Shown in pieces: positions 7,723 through 14,961 of a DNA stretch of 64,000 nt (within the stretch, counting starts at the first letter, position 1; the number at the start of each line of letters is the position of its first letter). The translations under genes and the position numbers were made by a program. The notes beneath the pieces were generated by a model. It had not been told where the DNA came from and searched no databases. It worked only from the letters and a program-made list of their open reading frames with translations. Source of the DNA: Nocardia transvalensis (GTDB lineage Bacteria; Actinomycetota; Actinomycetes; Mycobacteriales; Mycobacteriaceae); assembly GCF_015477765.1 (NCBI RefSeq), contig NZ_JADLQQ010000003.1:62001-126000 (forward strand). The letters run 5' to 3'.

Positions 7723-8523
7723 CGTGTCCTCCTGTGTCGTGACCGTGTCGGGACATCCGTCTGCGGCGGTGAGGATCCGGGGGGAGGAAAGGCCCCTGAC
7801 AACGCCGGTCCACCTCACCGCAGGATCGGAAAGCGACGAGTAGCACAGTGGATGCGGCACGAAACTCCTCCCTCAGTGTCCACCCGATCTCTACTCCACA
7901 TACCGATAACCAGAATGTTGCCACGCCCGGGCCAGGGGAAGGGAGAGCTTTTCCTGGGAACGCCAGTCCCACCCTCGTCCTATGACCAGAAAAATGACAA
8001 GCGGCCCGATGGGCGCGACCCACGAATTCGCCGCGCTCCTGCGGGCACGTCGCGAATGACACAATACGATTGATCTTGCGTCAAGGCCCTTGGCAGCATG
8101 TCGAGGTCCGCAACCCGGATGCCGAACTGGCGGCCCGACCACGGCTCAGTGCGACGCGCGGTAATAGCTGCATATCGCGTGTTCTGCAGGGGGTGCTGAG
8201 GGTTGCTCGACTGTGGTCTGCCGACATGGTCACGGATGGGCGAGATCGGATCTGTCCGCTCCAACGCGGGCATCGAATACCTCATCGGCGCGTACATTGC
8301 CTGCAACCACAATGGGTCCGATCAGAAGCCGAACCTTGGGGCGGGCCCGGCGGTTTCGACTCCGGATCGGTGTTGATCGCGTCAACACCTGGCCCTAGTG
8401 TGTTGGTTGCAAACCAGCCGAAATCACCTGAGATGCACCGAATTACGCTGGTCGCGCGGTCGGCCTGGGAGAAGCGACAGGTTCAAATCCCACACCCACC
8501 GCAGGGGAGCAGGCGAAGGCTGG
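7723..8523. other. 800-bp noncoding junction between islet and lasso cluster
   Basis: I see no convincing gene on either strand. The region holds two diverged copies of the reductase promoter block (about 7775-7850 and 7940-8000) and the tRNA-Ser 3' repeat at 8480-8502. No integrase remnant is recognisable. Confidence 0.6.
8480..8502 (+). repeat. attR-like 23-bp copy of tRNA-Ser 3' end
   Basis: This is an exact copy of 4706-4728, without the rest of the tRNA: upstream bases do not rebuild the anticodon or D arms. It lies 22 bp beyond the stop codon of the lasso protease gene. With the tRNA it brackets about 3.8 kb. Confidence 0.75.
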
Positions 8524-9030
8524 TCACGCACCGACGGCTTGCGCGCAGACCCGTTGCATCACCGAGAATCCCAGGGTGACGTCCTGGTTGTCGTTGAGTA
8601 CCTCGCCGTACAGCTCCGTCCACGAGTGGAATGAGTAGCGGGGGTTGGTGCAGATGCGCGCCCGCGCCACGATGACCTCGGCCGGCAGGCCGATGGCCGA
8701 GAGATAGGTTCCCAGCGACAGGGAACGGGGCAGGCACGGCCCGTTGGGGTGTACCACTCGCAGGACCAGCTGACTGAACAAAATCTCGCGGCGGGCAAGC
8801 CGGATCGCCACCGGCGGTTCCAGCTCGGCGGGCATCCGCCAGCCAGGTCCGGGACGCAGATCCAGCAGGTAGCCGTGTGCGGGGCCCCAGCCCTGCTCGC
8901 CGAGCAGGCGCAGTGCCGTCCAGGTGCATCGCAGCGCGTAACCGCGGAGCCGGTAGGGCAGGCGGGGCGGTGGTGGTACGCCGTCGATATCGGACAGCAT
9001 GGATTCGAGTTGGTGTGCCAGATCGGTCAT
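8524..9030 (-). CDS. Lasso peptide leader peptidase (B2, transglutaminase-like)
   Basis: 168-aa transglutaminase-fold cysteine protease of the lasso B2 type (PF13471-like). The catalytic triad is visible: Cys99 in NGPCLPRSL, His135 in SFHSWTEL and Asp147 in GEVLND. In lasso biosynthesis this enzyme cleaves the leader after its conserved Thr-x pair once the RRE partner has delivered the precursor. Its start overlaps the end of the B1 gene by 4 bp (ATGA), which implies translational coupling. It is the last gene of the minus-strand order A-C-B1-B2. Confidence 0.93.
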   Translation of the reverse strand: MTDLAHQLESMLSDIDGVPPPPRLPYRLRGYALRCTWTALRLLGEQGWGPAHGYLLDLRPGPGWRMPAELEPPVAIRLARREILFSQLVLRVVHPNGPCLPRSLSLGTYLSAIGLPAEVIVARARICTNPRYSFHSWTELYGEVLNDNQDVTLGFSVMQRVCAQAVGA

Positions 9031-9302
9031 CGTGGCGCATCCGTTCGTGCGAGGAGCCGGTGTCGGTCGAGTTGGTCGATCAGCTTGCCCAGACCGGTGC
9101 GCAGCGTCTCCGGGCTCGCATGGATGCGTTGCTCGAGCTCTCGCACCGCTTCCTCGACGGTCTCGGAGCTCATCGCGGCCTGCACCATCAGCGTGGCCAC
9201 GGGATTCAGTTCGAAGTAGACACCCTGCCGGGAGTCCATAATGATGCCGACACCATCGGTGGTGTCCAGGACGGCGTCGGCGCCGAGTTGCAACAGTGAC
9301 AT
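9027..9302 (-). CDS. Lasso peptide RRE protein (B1, PqqD-like)
   Basis: 91-aa stand-alone RiPP recognition element. The PqqD-like fold is suggested by residues 15-50 (DGVGIIMDSRQGVYFELNP), followed by helical VEEAVRELEQRI and the terminal LIDQLDRHRLL helix. Such proteins bind the YxxPxLxxxG leader motif and hand the precursor to protease B2. Start ATG 9302 lies 5 nt downstream of the cyclase stop, and its end overlaps the B2 start. Split B1 and B2 is the usual arrangement in actinobacteria. Confidence 0.93.
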   Translation of the reverse strand: MSLLQLGADAVLDTTDGVGIIMDSRQGVYFELNPVATLMVQAAMSSETVEEAVRELEQRIHASPETLRTGLGKLIDQLDRHRLLARTDAPR

Positions 9303-9307
9303 ACCGA

Positions 9308-11032
9308 TCAGCTCCTCACCGGGTGCGATGTCCGGCTTTCCAGACTGCGGAGGAAAAGCTCCGTCATGGCCGCGTAGATCAGGCTTTGCGCGTTACGGCG
9401 GATCGACAGCGAGTGACCGAGCACGGCGGTCAACCGCTGCGGGTCCACGATGTTCATTCGCGCCAGCAGGGAGTCGGGCCCGAGCAGTTCGGCGAGCTGC
9501 TGCGGGTGATTCAGGCAGAAGTTCTCGTGCGGAGAGCTCAACCACAGCCGACCATGCCGGCGCCAGATCATCGGTGGCAGCCGATCTTCGAGCATCAACC
9601 GCAGTACCGGCTTGTTGATGATGCGTCCGCCATAGGGAATGCAGCGGTAGGCCACCGGCATGCCGGTCATCAGCTCATACAGTTCTCGATTGGCCATCGG
9701 AGAGCAGAACTGGAGGCCGTGCGGCCAGGCGAGGGCGAGATCGGTGGTCTGTTCCTCGGGAAAGAATTCCAGATCGGGCAACTCGAGCGGCACGCCCGGC
9801 ATCGGGACGAGAAAGTCGGGGTGCCGCATGCTGTCGTCGACCACTGCGGCCTCCGTCGCCAGTGGGTACGACCGACGGACGCTCTTGCGCAAGTCGTTCA
9901 GCCCCCAGCGCGAGCAGAGCAGGCCCCGCAGCATCAGGCGTTTCTCCGGCCAACTCAGCCGACCCCACAGCACATGGTGCAGGCCGTAGTCGGGGGCGGG
10001 GCTGAACAGCAGGTCACCGTCTCGACCCCAGGTGAGCAGCGCCACGCCGTCCTGCCGGAGACGCCGCACGGTCTGCTCCAACCAGCGATATCCGGTGTGG
10101 TTGTAGGGGTGGGAGAACCGCCAATCCTTGTTCACATGCCCAGCACCGATGTCGGTCATGATCGGTACGAAGGGGATGGACAGATGCCGACACACCTCGC
10201 GGGCGTAGCCGGACTCATCGGCCAGCGGATCGTCGGTGCCCAGGTGATAGGCGGTGACCTCAGCACCGTTGGCCGCCAGCGCGGCGGCTACGGCGGAGGA
10301 ATCCAGGCCGCCGCTCAGCAGCAGGCCGATGCGACCCCCATGAGCGTACGGCCGAGTCGCGGCCAGGAGAAGTTCCCAGGCCCGGTCCGCATAATCGCGC
10401 GGCGTGCTACCCCGCGGCAGCGGCTTCGGCTCGATCCGGTCGTACTGGACGACCCTGGTCGACAGGCCGTCGAACACCATCAGGTGGCCCGGGCGGAGCA
10501 ACGCCAATTCGGGATAGGCGACGATGCTGTCGCCACGGCAGATTCGCCAGATGGTCTTCCGGTCCAGACGGTCGAGGGCGTCGGGGACGAGGTCGGCGGG
10601 ATCGCTGGACCATTCGACCGTGGCACCGGACTGCTTGTAGAACAAGGTGTTTCGGGCGAACATGCTGCGAAACAGGAAGACCCGATCGTCGGCGACCAGG
10701 CAGCCGACGAGATCGCCCGGCAGCCCGGCCAGATCCGGATAACGTCCGCTTCGGAGCGTCGCGGTGATCCGGACGACGAGGGCATCGTCCAGGGATCCGA
10801 CGAGGGTGCCGCCCAGTGCGAGATGGGCTCGCTCGACCGGACGCGCGGGCTGGACAGCCCGGACCATCCCCGGTCTGGTCCACTGCCGCAGAAACTCCGG
10901 GCTCGCGGGGGCGGTACGTTCGGGGAAGGCTGTGAAGGGAACGCACGCGTAATCGACGGGAGCCCCGTCGCGTGGCAAGGTCACTCGGCCGGCGCAACCG
11001 AGGTAGTCCACGGTAAGTGGAGAATGGTCCAT
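9308..11032 (-). CDS. Lasso peptide macrolactam synthetase (C, asparagine synthetase-like)
   Basis: 574-aa asparagine-synthetase homologue. The C-terminal ATP-pyrophosphatase domain carries the PP-loop SGGLDSS (residues 240-246), used to adenylate the ring Asp of the core peptide before attack by the core N-terminus. The N-terminal glutaminase-like domain lacks a Cys immediately after the initiator Met, so it is not expected to hydrolyse glutamine, as in other lasso cyclases. The gene follows the precursor after 113 bp that include a hairpin, and is followed 5 nt later by B1. This context fixes the function despite the generic family. Confidence 0.93.
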   Translation of the reverse strand: MDHSPLTVDYLGCAGRVTLPRDGAPVDYACVPFTAFPERTAPASPEFLRQWTRPGMVRAVQPARPVERAHLALGGTLVGSLDDALVVRITATLRSGRYPDLAGLPGDLVGCLVADDRVFLFRSMFARNTLFYKQSGATVEWSSDPADLVPDALDRLDRKTIWRICRGDSIVAYPELALLRPGHLMVFDGLSTRVVQYDRIEPKPLPRGSTPRDYADRAWELLLAATRPYAHGGRIGLLLSGGLDSSAVAAALAANGAEVTAYHLGTDDPLADESGYAREVCRHLSIPFVPIMTDIGAGHVNKDWRFSHPYNHTGYRWLEQTVRRLRQDGVALLTWGRDGDLLFSPAPDYGLHHVLWGRLSWPEKRLMLRGLLCSRWGLNDLRKSVRRSYPLATEAAVVDDSMRHPDFLVPMPGVPLELPDLEFFPEEQTTDLALAWPHGLQFCSPMANRELYELMTGMPVAYRCIPYGGRIINKPVLRLMLEDRLPPMIWRRHGRLWLSSPHENFCLNHPQQLAELLGPDSLLARMNIVDPQRLTAVLGHSLSIRRNAQSLIYAAMTELFLRSLESRTSHPVRS

Positions 11033-11077
11033 GATGGACGGAACCTCTCATCCGCCAAGAACTTTGGCTGAGGTGGC

Positions 11078-11120
11078 CCCCTCCCCCGGCGGATTCCCAG
11101 TCACGAACCGACGGGAGGGG
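11078..11120 (-). terminator. Attenuator-like hairpin between lasso A and C genes
   Basis: CCCCTCCC and GGGAGGGG arms (11078-11085 and 11113-11120) with a 27-nt loop lie between precursor and cyclase genes. In lasso operons such hairpins keep precursor mRNA in excess over enzyme mRNA. The long loop and lack of a T tract make partial termination or processing more likely than full termination. Confidence 0.45.
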
Positions 11121-11145
11121 ACCACGGATCGATCACTTCATACGG

Positions 11146-11262
11146 CTAGAGAATGTTGCCGTGGCTGAGAAGATCGGGCACGCCCTTGAACACAAGAGCG
11201 GTGAGCTCCTCGACCGTACCCAGGCGGATCACCTCGGGCTCGCTGTAGGAAATCTTCGTCAT
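11146..11262 (-). CDS. Lasso peptide precursor (A)
   Basis: 38-codon gene preceded by a near-perfect AAAGGAGGTGA ribosome site 6 nt before the ATG. The leader (residues 1-22) contains Tyr6, Pro9, Val11, Gly15 and Thr21, matching the lasso leader pattern YxxPxLxxxGxxxxxT, with Thr at position -2. The predicted core is residues 23-38, LVFKGVPDLLSHGNIL. Asp30 is core position 8, the right place for a macrolactam with the Leu1 amine, giving an 8-residue ring LVFKGVPD and an 8-residue tail LLSHGNIL. His34 or the terminal Ile-Leu could act as steric plugs; this is inference. There is no Cys, so it would be a class II lasso peptide. The matching enzymes follow directly. Confidence 0.93.
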   Translation of the reverse strand: MTKISYSEPEVIRLGTVEELTALVFKGVPDLLSHGNIL

Positions 11263-11873
11263 TTGTTGTCACCTCCTTTCTCCAATTTCGTTCTACCGTG
11301 GACGAAACCGTGGTCGCCCACGCCTACGATCCGGTCTGCAGCACGTGATGCAGACCGGCACACGGCCTTTACCAGGCCGCATTCCAGGAAATTCCAGTGG
11401 TAACGAGATCAGATGGCGCCCGGGGGGGCGAATCATTCGTACCGATCCGGCGCGGTATTACAATCCATGCCGGGTGGTCTCCAATTCGCAAGGGAGACAA
11501 TTTCTTGCAGAGACCGGGGAGATTGGGCAAGTTGTAGCATGATGCCCACCTAATGCGGAGGTGATCGGAAAACATGCAGCGGACTCCGCTGTACCGCAAT
11601 GCATCTCGGCATCGAGACAGATCCGACCCGATGTCTGGTAAGGAATAACCGTAGCCTCCCCAGGCCTTTTCGTCGACCCCTACCGATCACCTAAATCTGG
11701 CCAATAATCGTTAGCATGCCGAGCGAATCATATTGCTTGCGCCGACGTTACTTCCAAGTGCGAAATTTGTCGCCGCACAATTTACATGCAGATGGAGGTT
11801 TTCGATCAGCTTTCCGACCGCCACGGAAGCCCGGACTCGTCCGAACGTTGAGAAAAGATGATCCGGAAATCAA
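11263..11873. other. Lasso operon upstream region
   Basis: About 600 bp without a convincing gene, noticeably more AT-rich from 11500 to 11880 than its neighbours. It contains the lasso ribosome site, two ACCGTGG direct repeats (11296-11314), and the 28-bp palindrome at 11331-11358. No transporter or dedicated regulator is encoded here. Confidence 0.6.
11331..11358. promoter_or_regulatory. 28-bp palindrome upstream of lasso precursor
   Basis: Ten-base arms CCGGTCTGCA and TGCAGACCGG flank a centre whose core is itself the palindrome CACGTG. Only one base pair of the whole dyad mismatches. It lies about 70 bp upstream of the precursor start, fits an operator for a dimeric regulator, and would be the natural control point of the operon. 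The regulator is unknown. Confidence 0.6.
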
Positions 11874-12362
11874 CTATGAACGGTTGGTGATTTCCTTGTC
11901 GACGCGTTCGAAGACCTCGCCGATGGTGGCGAGTTGGTCGGGGGTCAGCAGGTCGATGAAGTCGCGGCGGACGGCTTCCACATGGCCGGGGGCGGCGGCG
12001 CGCAGTCGGCGGATGCCCTCGTCGGTCAGGTGGGCGCGGACGCCGCGGCCGTCCTCTTCACAGCTGGTGCGGCGGACCATGCCCTGGGCTTCCATGCGGC
12101 GGATCTGATGGGTGAGGCGGCTGCGCGAGGACAGGACGCCGTCGGCGAGGTCGCTCATGCGCAGGGACAGGTCCGGTGATTCCGACAGCAGCACCAGGAT
12201 GCGGTATTCGGCCAGGCTCAGGTCGCTGTCGCGCTGCAACTGCCGGTTCAGCTCCGACATCAGGCGCTGATGACCGTCCATGTAGGCGCGCCAGGCACGC
12301 TGCTGGGCCGAACTGAGCCACCTCGGCTCCGGTGCCGTGCGACCGCTCGGTTCGTAAGCCAT
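11874..12362 (-). CDS. MarR-family transcriptional regulator
   Basis: 162-aa winged-helix protein. The MarR domain spans about residues 20-155: the recognition region MSDLADGVLSSRSRLTHQIRRME and the wing segment VRRTSCEEDGRGVRAHLTDEG are typical. It lies 43 bp downstream of the lactate-monooxygenase-like gene on the same strand. It also appears to have its own promoter: TAGAAT sits 6 nt before the ATG. It may control its neighbour or the divergent sequence towards the lasso cluster; neither is shown. Confidence 0.9.
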   Translation of the reverse strand: MAYEPSGRTAPEPRWLSSAQQRAWRAYMDGHQRLMSELNRQLQRDSDLSLAEYRILVLLSESPDLSLRMSDLADGVLSSRSRLTHQIRRMEAQGMVRRTSCEEDGRGVRAHLTDEGIRRLRAAAPGHVEAVRRDFIDLLTPDQLATIGEVFERVDKEITNRS

Positions 12363-12368
12363 AAAATC

Positions 12369-12374
12369 ATTCTA
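12369..12374 (-). promoter_or_regulatory. -10 element for leaderless marR transcript
   Basis: TAGAAT on the minus strand lies 6 nt before ATG 12362, with the TTTTTGCAA tract further upstream as a possible -35 region. The spacing suggests a leaderless mRNA separate from the upstream gene. Confidence 0.5.
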
Positions 12375-12405
12375 TTGGTTGCAAAAAGGTCACAGCACGC
12401 ACTGG

Positions 12406-13581
12406 TCAGCGAGCCGTCGACAACAGCGCGCGATTCAGGTCGGCCACCGTGGCACAGCCCGAAAGCCCCATGGTGGCATCGAGATCGGCCAGCAGCAACC
12501 GCAACGCATGCCGCACCCCGTCGGCCCCCGCGAGGCCCAGCCCGTAGGCCCACGGGCGCCCGTACAGTACGGCCTTCGCACCCATCGACAGCGCGACCAT
12601 CACGTCGGAGCCGGTACGCACCCCGGAATCGAACAGCACGTCGGCGCGGTCACCGATGGTGGCGACCACCGCCGGCAGCGCGTCGAGTGCGGCAATGGCG
12701 CCGTCGACCTGGCGTCCGCCGTGATTGCTCACCACCACCCCGTCCGCACCGGCGTCGACCACCTGCCGGGCGTCGTCGGGATGCAGGATGCCCTTCACCG
12801 CGATCGGCAGATCCGTCCACTCCCGCAGCCGGGCGATATCGGCCGGGCGCAGGCCGTGATTGCTGAACAGCCCGGCCCAGGTGAGGATCGCGGTCTGCAG
12901 CGCCTCCTGGCTCTGTTCGGGCGGGGCGGCCAGTTTCGCGCGAAAGACCGGATCGGACAGGTAGTTTGCGATGCCCTTGCCCTGCAGGAACGGCAGGTGC
13001 GCCAATTCCAGATCGCGCGGGCGCCAGCCGATCGCCGGCGTATCGGCGGTGACCACGATCGCCCGGGCACCCGCCTTCACCGCGCGGTCGACCAGCGAGC
13101 GGGCCAGCTCGTGATCACCCGGCCAGTACAGCTGATACCACCACGACCCGGCCACGGCGCCGACATCCTCGATTCTCGACGAGGCAGCCGTCGACAGCAC
13201 CATGCCGACACCCAGCTCGCGGGTGACCTCGGCGACCACGATTTCGCCGTGCTCGTGCAGCAGTTCCAGGACGCCGATCGGTGCGGTCAGCACCGGCACG
13301 GCGAGCGTGGTGCCCAGCACCTCGACCGACAGGTCGCGAGCATCGGGTCCGCTGGCGCCGCGCCACATCCGCGGGATCAGCCGATGCCGCTCGAAGGCGG
13401 CGAGATTGGCCGCCGCGGTGCGTTCGGCCGAGGCGCTGCCCGCCACGTAGGCGAAGGCCGCCGGTTCCAGGACCTCCCGGGCGCGCTGCTCCAATCCCTG
13501 CGCCGTCATCGGCAATTCGGGCCGGGCACCGCTGAGTCCGGCCAGGTAGATCTCGTTCTGGAAGTCGGCGAAACTGCTCAC
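12406..13581 (-). CDS. FMN-dependent alpha-hydroxy-acid oxidase, lactate 2-monooxygenase-like
   Basis: 391-aa TIM-barrel flavoprotein. The length and the N-terminal block NEIYLAGLSGARPELPM match lactate 2-monooxygenase of M. smegmatis rather than shorter LldD dehydrogenases. Visible are FAYVAGSASAE, APIGVLELLHEHGE, GWRPRDLELAHLPFL, the catalytic His in SNHGGRQVDG, and FDSGVRTGSDV for FMN phosphate binding. The reaction would oxidise lactate or a related 2-hydroxy acid. The start is GTG 13581, where homology begins; the longer frame upstream is not supported. Downstream is the marR gene, a plausible regulator. Confidence 0.9.
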   Translation of the reverse strand: MSSFADFQNEIYLAGLSGARPELPMTAQGLEQRAREVLEPAAFAYVAGSASAERTAAANLAAFERHRLIPRMWRGASGPDARDLSVEVLGTTLAVPVLTAPIGVLELLHEHGEIVVAEVTRELGVGMVLSTAASSRIEDVGAVAGSWWYQLYWPGDHELARSLVDRAVKAGARAIVVTADTPAIGWRPRDLELAHLPFLQGKGIANYLSDPVFRAKLAAPPEQSQEALQTAILTWAGLFSNHGLRPADIARLREWTDLPIAVKGILHPDDARQVVDAGADGVVVSNHGGRQVDGAIAALDALPAVVATIGDRADVLFDSGVRTGSDVMVALSMGAKAVLYGRPWAYGLGLAGADGVRHALRLLLADLDATMGLSGCATVADLNRALLSTAR

Positions 13582-13708
13582 CCGGCACACGCTAGTACCC
13601 GAATTTCGACCATGGGCACGAATTCCGCTGCCGCCGAATGTGCTCGCATCCACCGGGTAACCGGAACGCGGCAGGTATCGGACGAGCAGACGCGGAAGGA
13701 GGTGCATC

Positions 13709-13873
13709 ATGGCCGAGCAGGACACGCTGACCGAGCTGCGCCGCCGTGGCCACGAGGCCGGGATCCAGGGCAGCTCCAAGATGAGCGAGGACCAGCTGCG
13801 CGAGGCCCTGTCCAAGGTGGACAGGGGGGAAGACCCGATTCAGGCCAAGCGCGAAGCCAAAGGCTGGCAATGA
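13709..13873 (+). CDS. Rho_N-domain mini-protein
   Basis: 54-aa protein with an excellent GGAAGGAGGTG ribosome site. The central part TELRRRGHEAGIQGSSKMSEDQLREAL follows the Rho termination factor N-terminal/SAP-like pattern, a short helix-extended-helix fold seen at the start of Rho and in stand-alone actinobacterial proteins. The C-terminus is basic (AKREAKGWQ). The function is unknown; nucleic-acid binding is the family expectation. Confidence 0.82.
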   Translation: MAEQDTLTELRRRGHEAGIQGSSKMSEDQLREALSKVDRGEDPIQAKREAKGWQ

Positions 13874-13969
13874 TTTTCACGCGCGCCCGGAGATTTCGGC
13901 TCCGGGCGCGATCGTGTCGCCGGGCGTGGTGGTCGGCGGTCGGTGGGAGCCGCGTCGTAAGGTCGCGGT

Positions 13970-14953
13970 ATGCATGCGGTGACGCTCGACGAGTTCGGTG
14001 GGCCCGAGGTGATGCGATGGGCGCAGGTGCCCGATGTGGGGGCGCCCGGGCCCGGTGAGGTGTCGATCGATGTCACGGCCGCCGGGGTGAATCGGGCGGA
14101 TCTGCTGCAGCGGCAAGGGCTTTACCCACCGCCGCCCGGGGCGAGCGACATTCTCGGACTGGAATGTTCCGGCGTGATCGCCGAGGTCGGATCCGGCGTC
14201 CAGGAGTGGCAGCCGGGGGACCGGGTCTGCGCGCTGCTGTCCGGGGGCGGATACGCCGAGCGGGTCGTGGTGCCCGCGACCCAGGTGCTGCCCGTGCCGG
14301 AGGCATTGGACCCGGCCGCCGCGGCGGCGCTGCCGGAGGTGGCCGCCACGGTCTGGTCGAATCTGGTCATGCGGGCGGGGCTGCACGCCGGACAACTGCT
14401 GCTGATTCACGGCGGCGGCAGCGGCATCGGCACCCACGCCATCCAGGTGGCGGTGAGCCGGGGCGCGCGCGTGGCGGTCACCGCCGGATCGCAGTACAAA
14501 CTGGACCGCTGCGAGGAACTCGGTGCGAGCATCCTGATCAACTATCGCGACCAGGATTTCGTCGCGGTGCTGGGCGAATCGGGCGGCGCCGACATCATTC
14601 TCGACAATATGGGCGCGGCCTATCTGACCCGCAATGTGGAGGCGCTCGCCGAGGACGGCCAACTGTGCATCATCGGCATGCAGGGCGGGGTCCGCGGCGA
14701 GCTGAATCTGTCGGCGCTGCTCGGCAAGCGCGGCACCGTGCACGCCACCAACCTGCGCCGTCGTCCCGCCACCGGCCGCTCGAGTAAGGGCGAGATCATC
14801 GCCGACCTGCGCCGCCACCTCTGGCCGCTGATCGCCGACGGCACGGTCGTGCCCGTCGTCCACGCCGAACTACCGATCACCGAGGTCGCCGAGGCTCACC
14901 GCCTCTTGGATTCGTCCGACACGGTCGGCAAGGTCATTCTGCGAGTGCGCTGA
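13970..14953 (+). CDS. NADPH:quinone oxidoreductase (MDR superfamily)
   Basis: 327-aa medium-chain dehydrogenase/reductase of the TP53I3/QOR class, resembling M. tuberculosis Rv3777. Visible are AAGVNRADLLQRQG, the GLECSGVIAEVG catalytic-domain segment, the Rossmann motif HGGGSGIGTHAIQVA, and AGSQYKLDRCEELGA for NADPH binding. No zinc ligands are present, as expected for this branch. It probably reduces quinones or enones. It converges with the aminotransferase-like gene, with stop codons 8 bp apart, the same neighbour relation as Rv3777/Rv3778c. Confidence 0.92.
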   Translation: MHAVTLDEFGGPEVMRWAQVPDVGAPGPGEVSIDVTAAGVNRADLLQRQGLYPPPPGASDILGLECSGVIAEVGSGVQEWQPGDRVCALLSGGGYAERVVVPATQVLPVPEALDPAAAAALPEVAATVWSNLVMRAGLHAGQLLLIHGGGSGIGTHAIQVAVSRGARVAVTAGSQYKLDRCEELGASILINYRDQDFVAVLGESGGADIILDNMGAAYLTRNVEALAEDGQLCIIGMQGGVRGELNLSALLGKRGTVHATNLRRRPATGRSSKGEIIADLRRHLWPLIADGTVVPVVHAELPITEVAEAHRLLDSSDTVGKVILRVR

Positions 14954-14961
14954 CCCGGAGT

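Noticed and set aside
7523..8062. N-terminal extension of the acyltransferase to 604 residues
   Set aside because: The extra sequence reads through the reductase remnant in a different frame, and a good ribosome site marks ATG 7522.
7980..8312. 110-codon minus-strand gene next to the lasso cluster
   Set aside because: No ribosome site, no domain, unusual composition, and it overlaps the duplicated promoter block.
8420..8502. Second complete tRNA-Ser
   Set aside because: Only the last 23 bases match; acceptor 5' strand, D arm and anticodon arm are missing.
11369..11599. Regulator gene in the lasso upstream region
   Set aside because: The short frame has no helix-turn-helix pattern or ribosome site.
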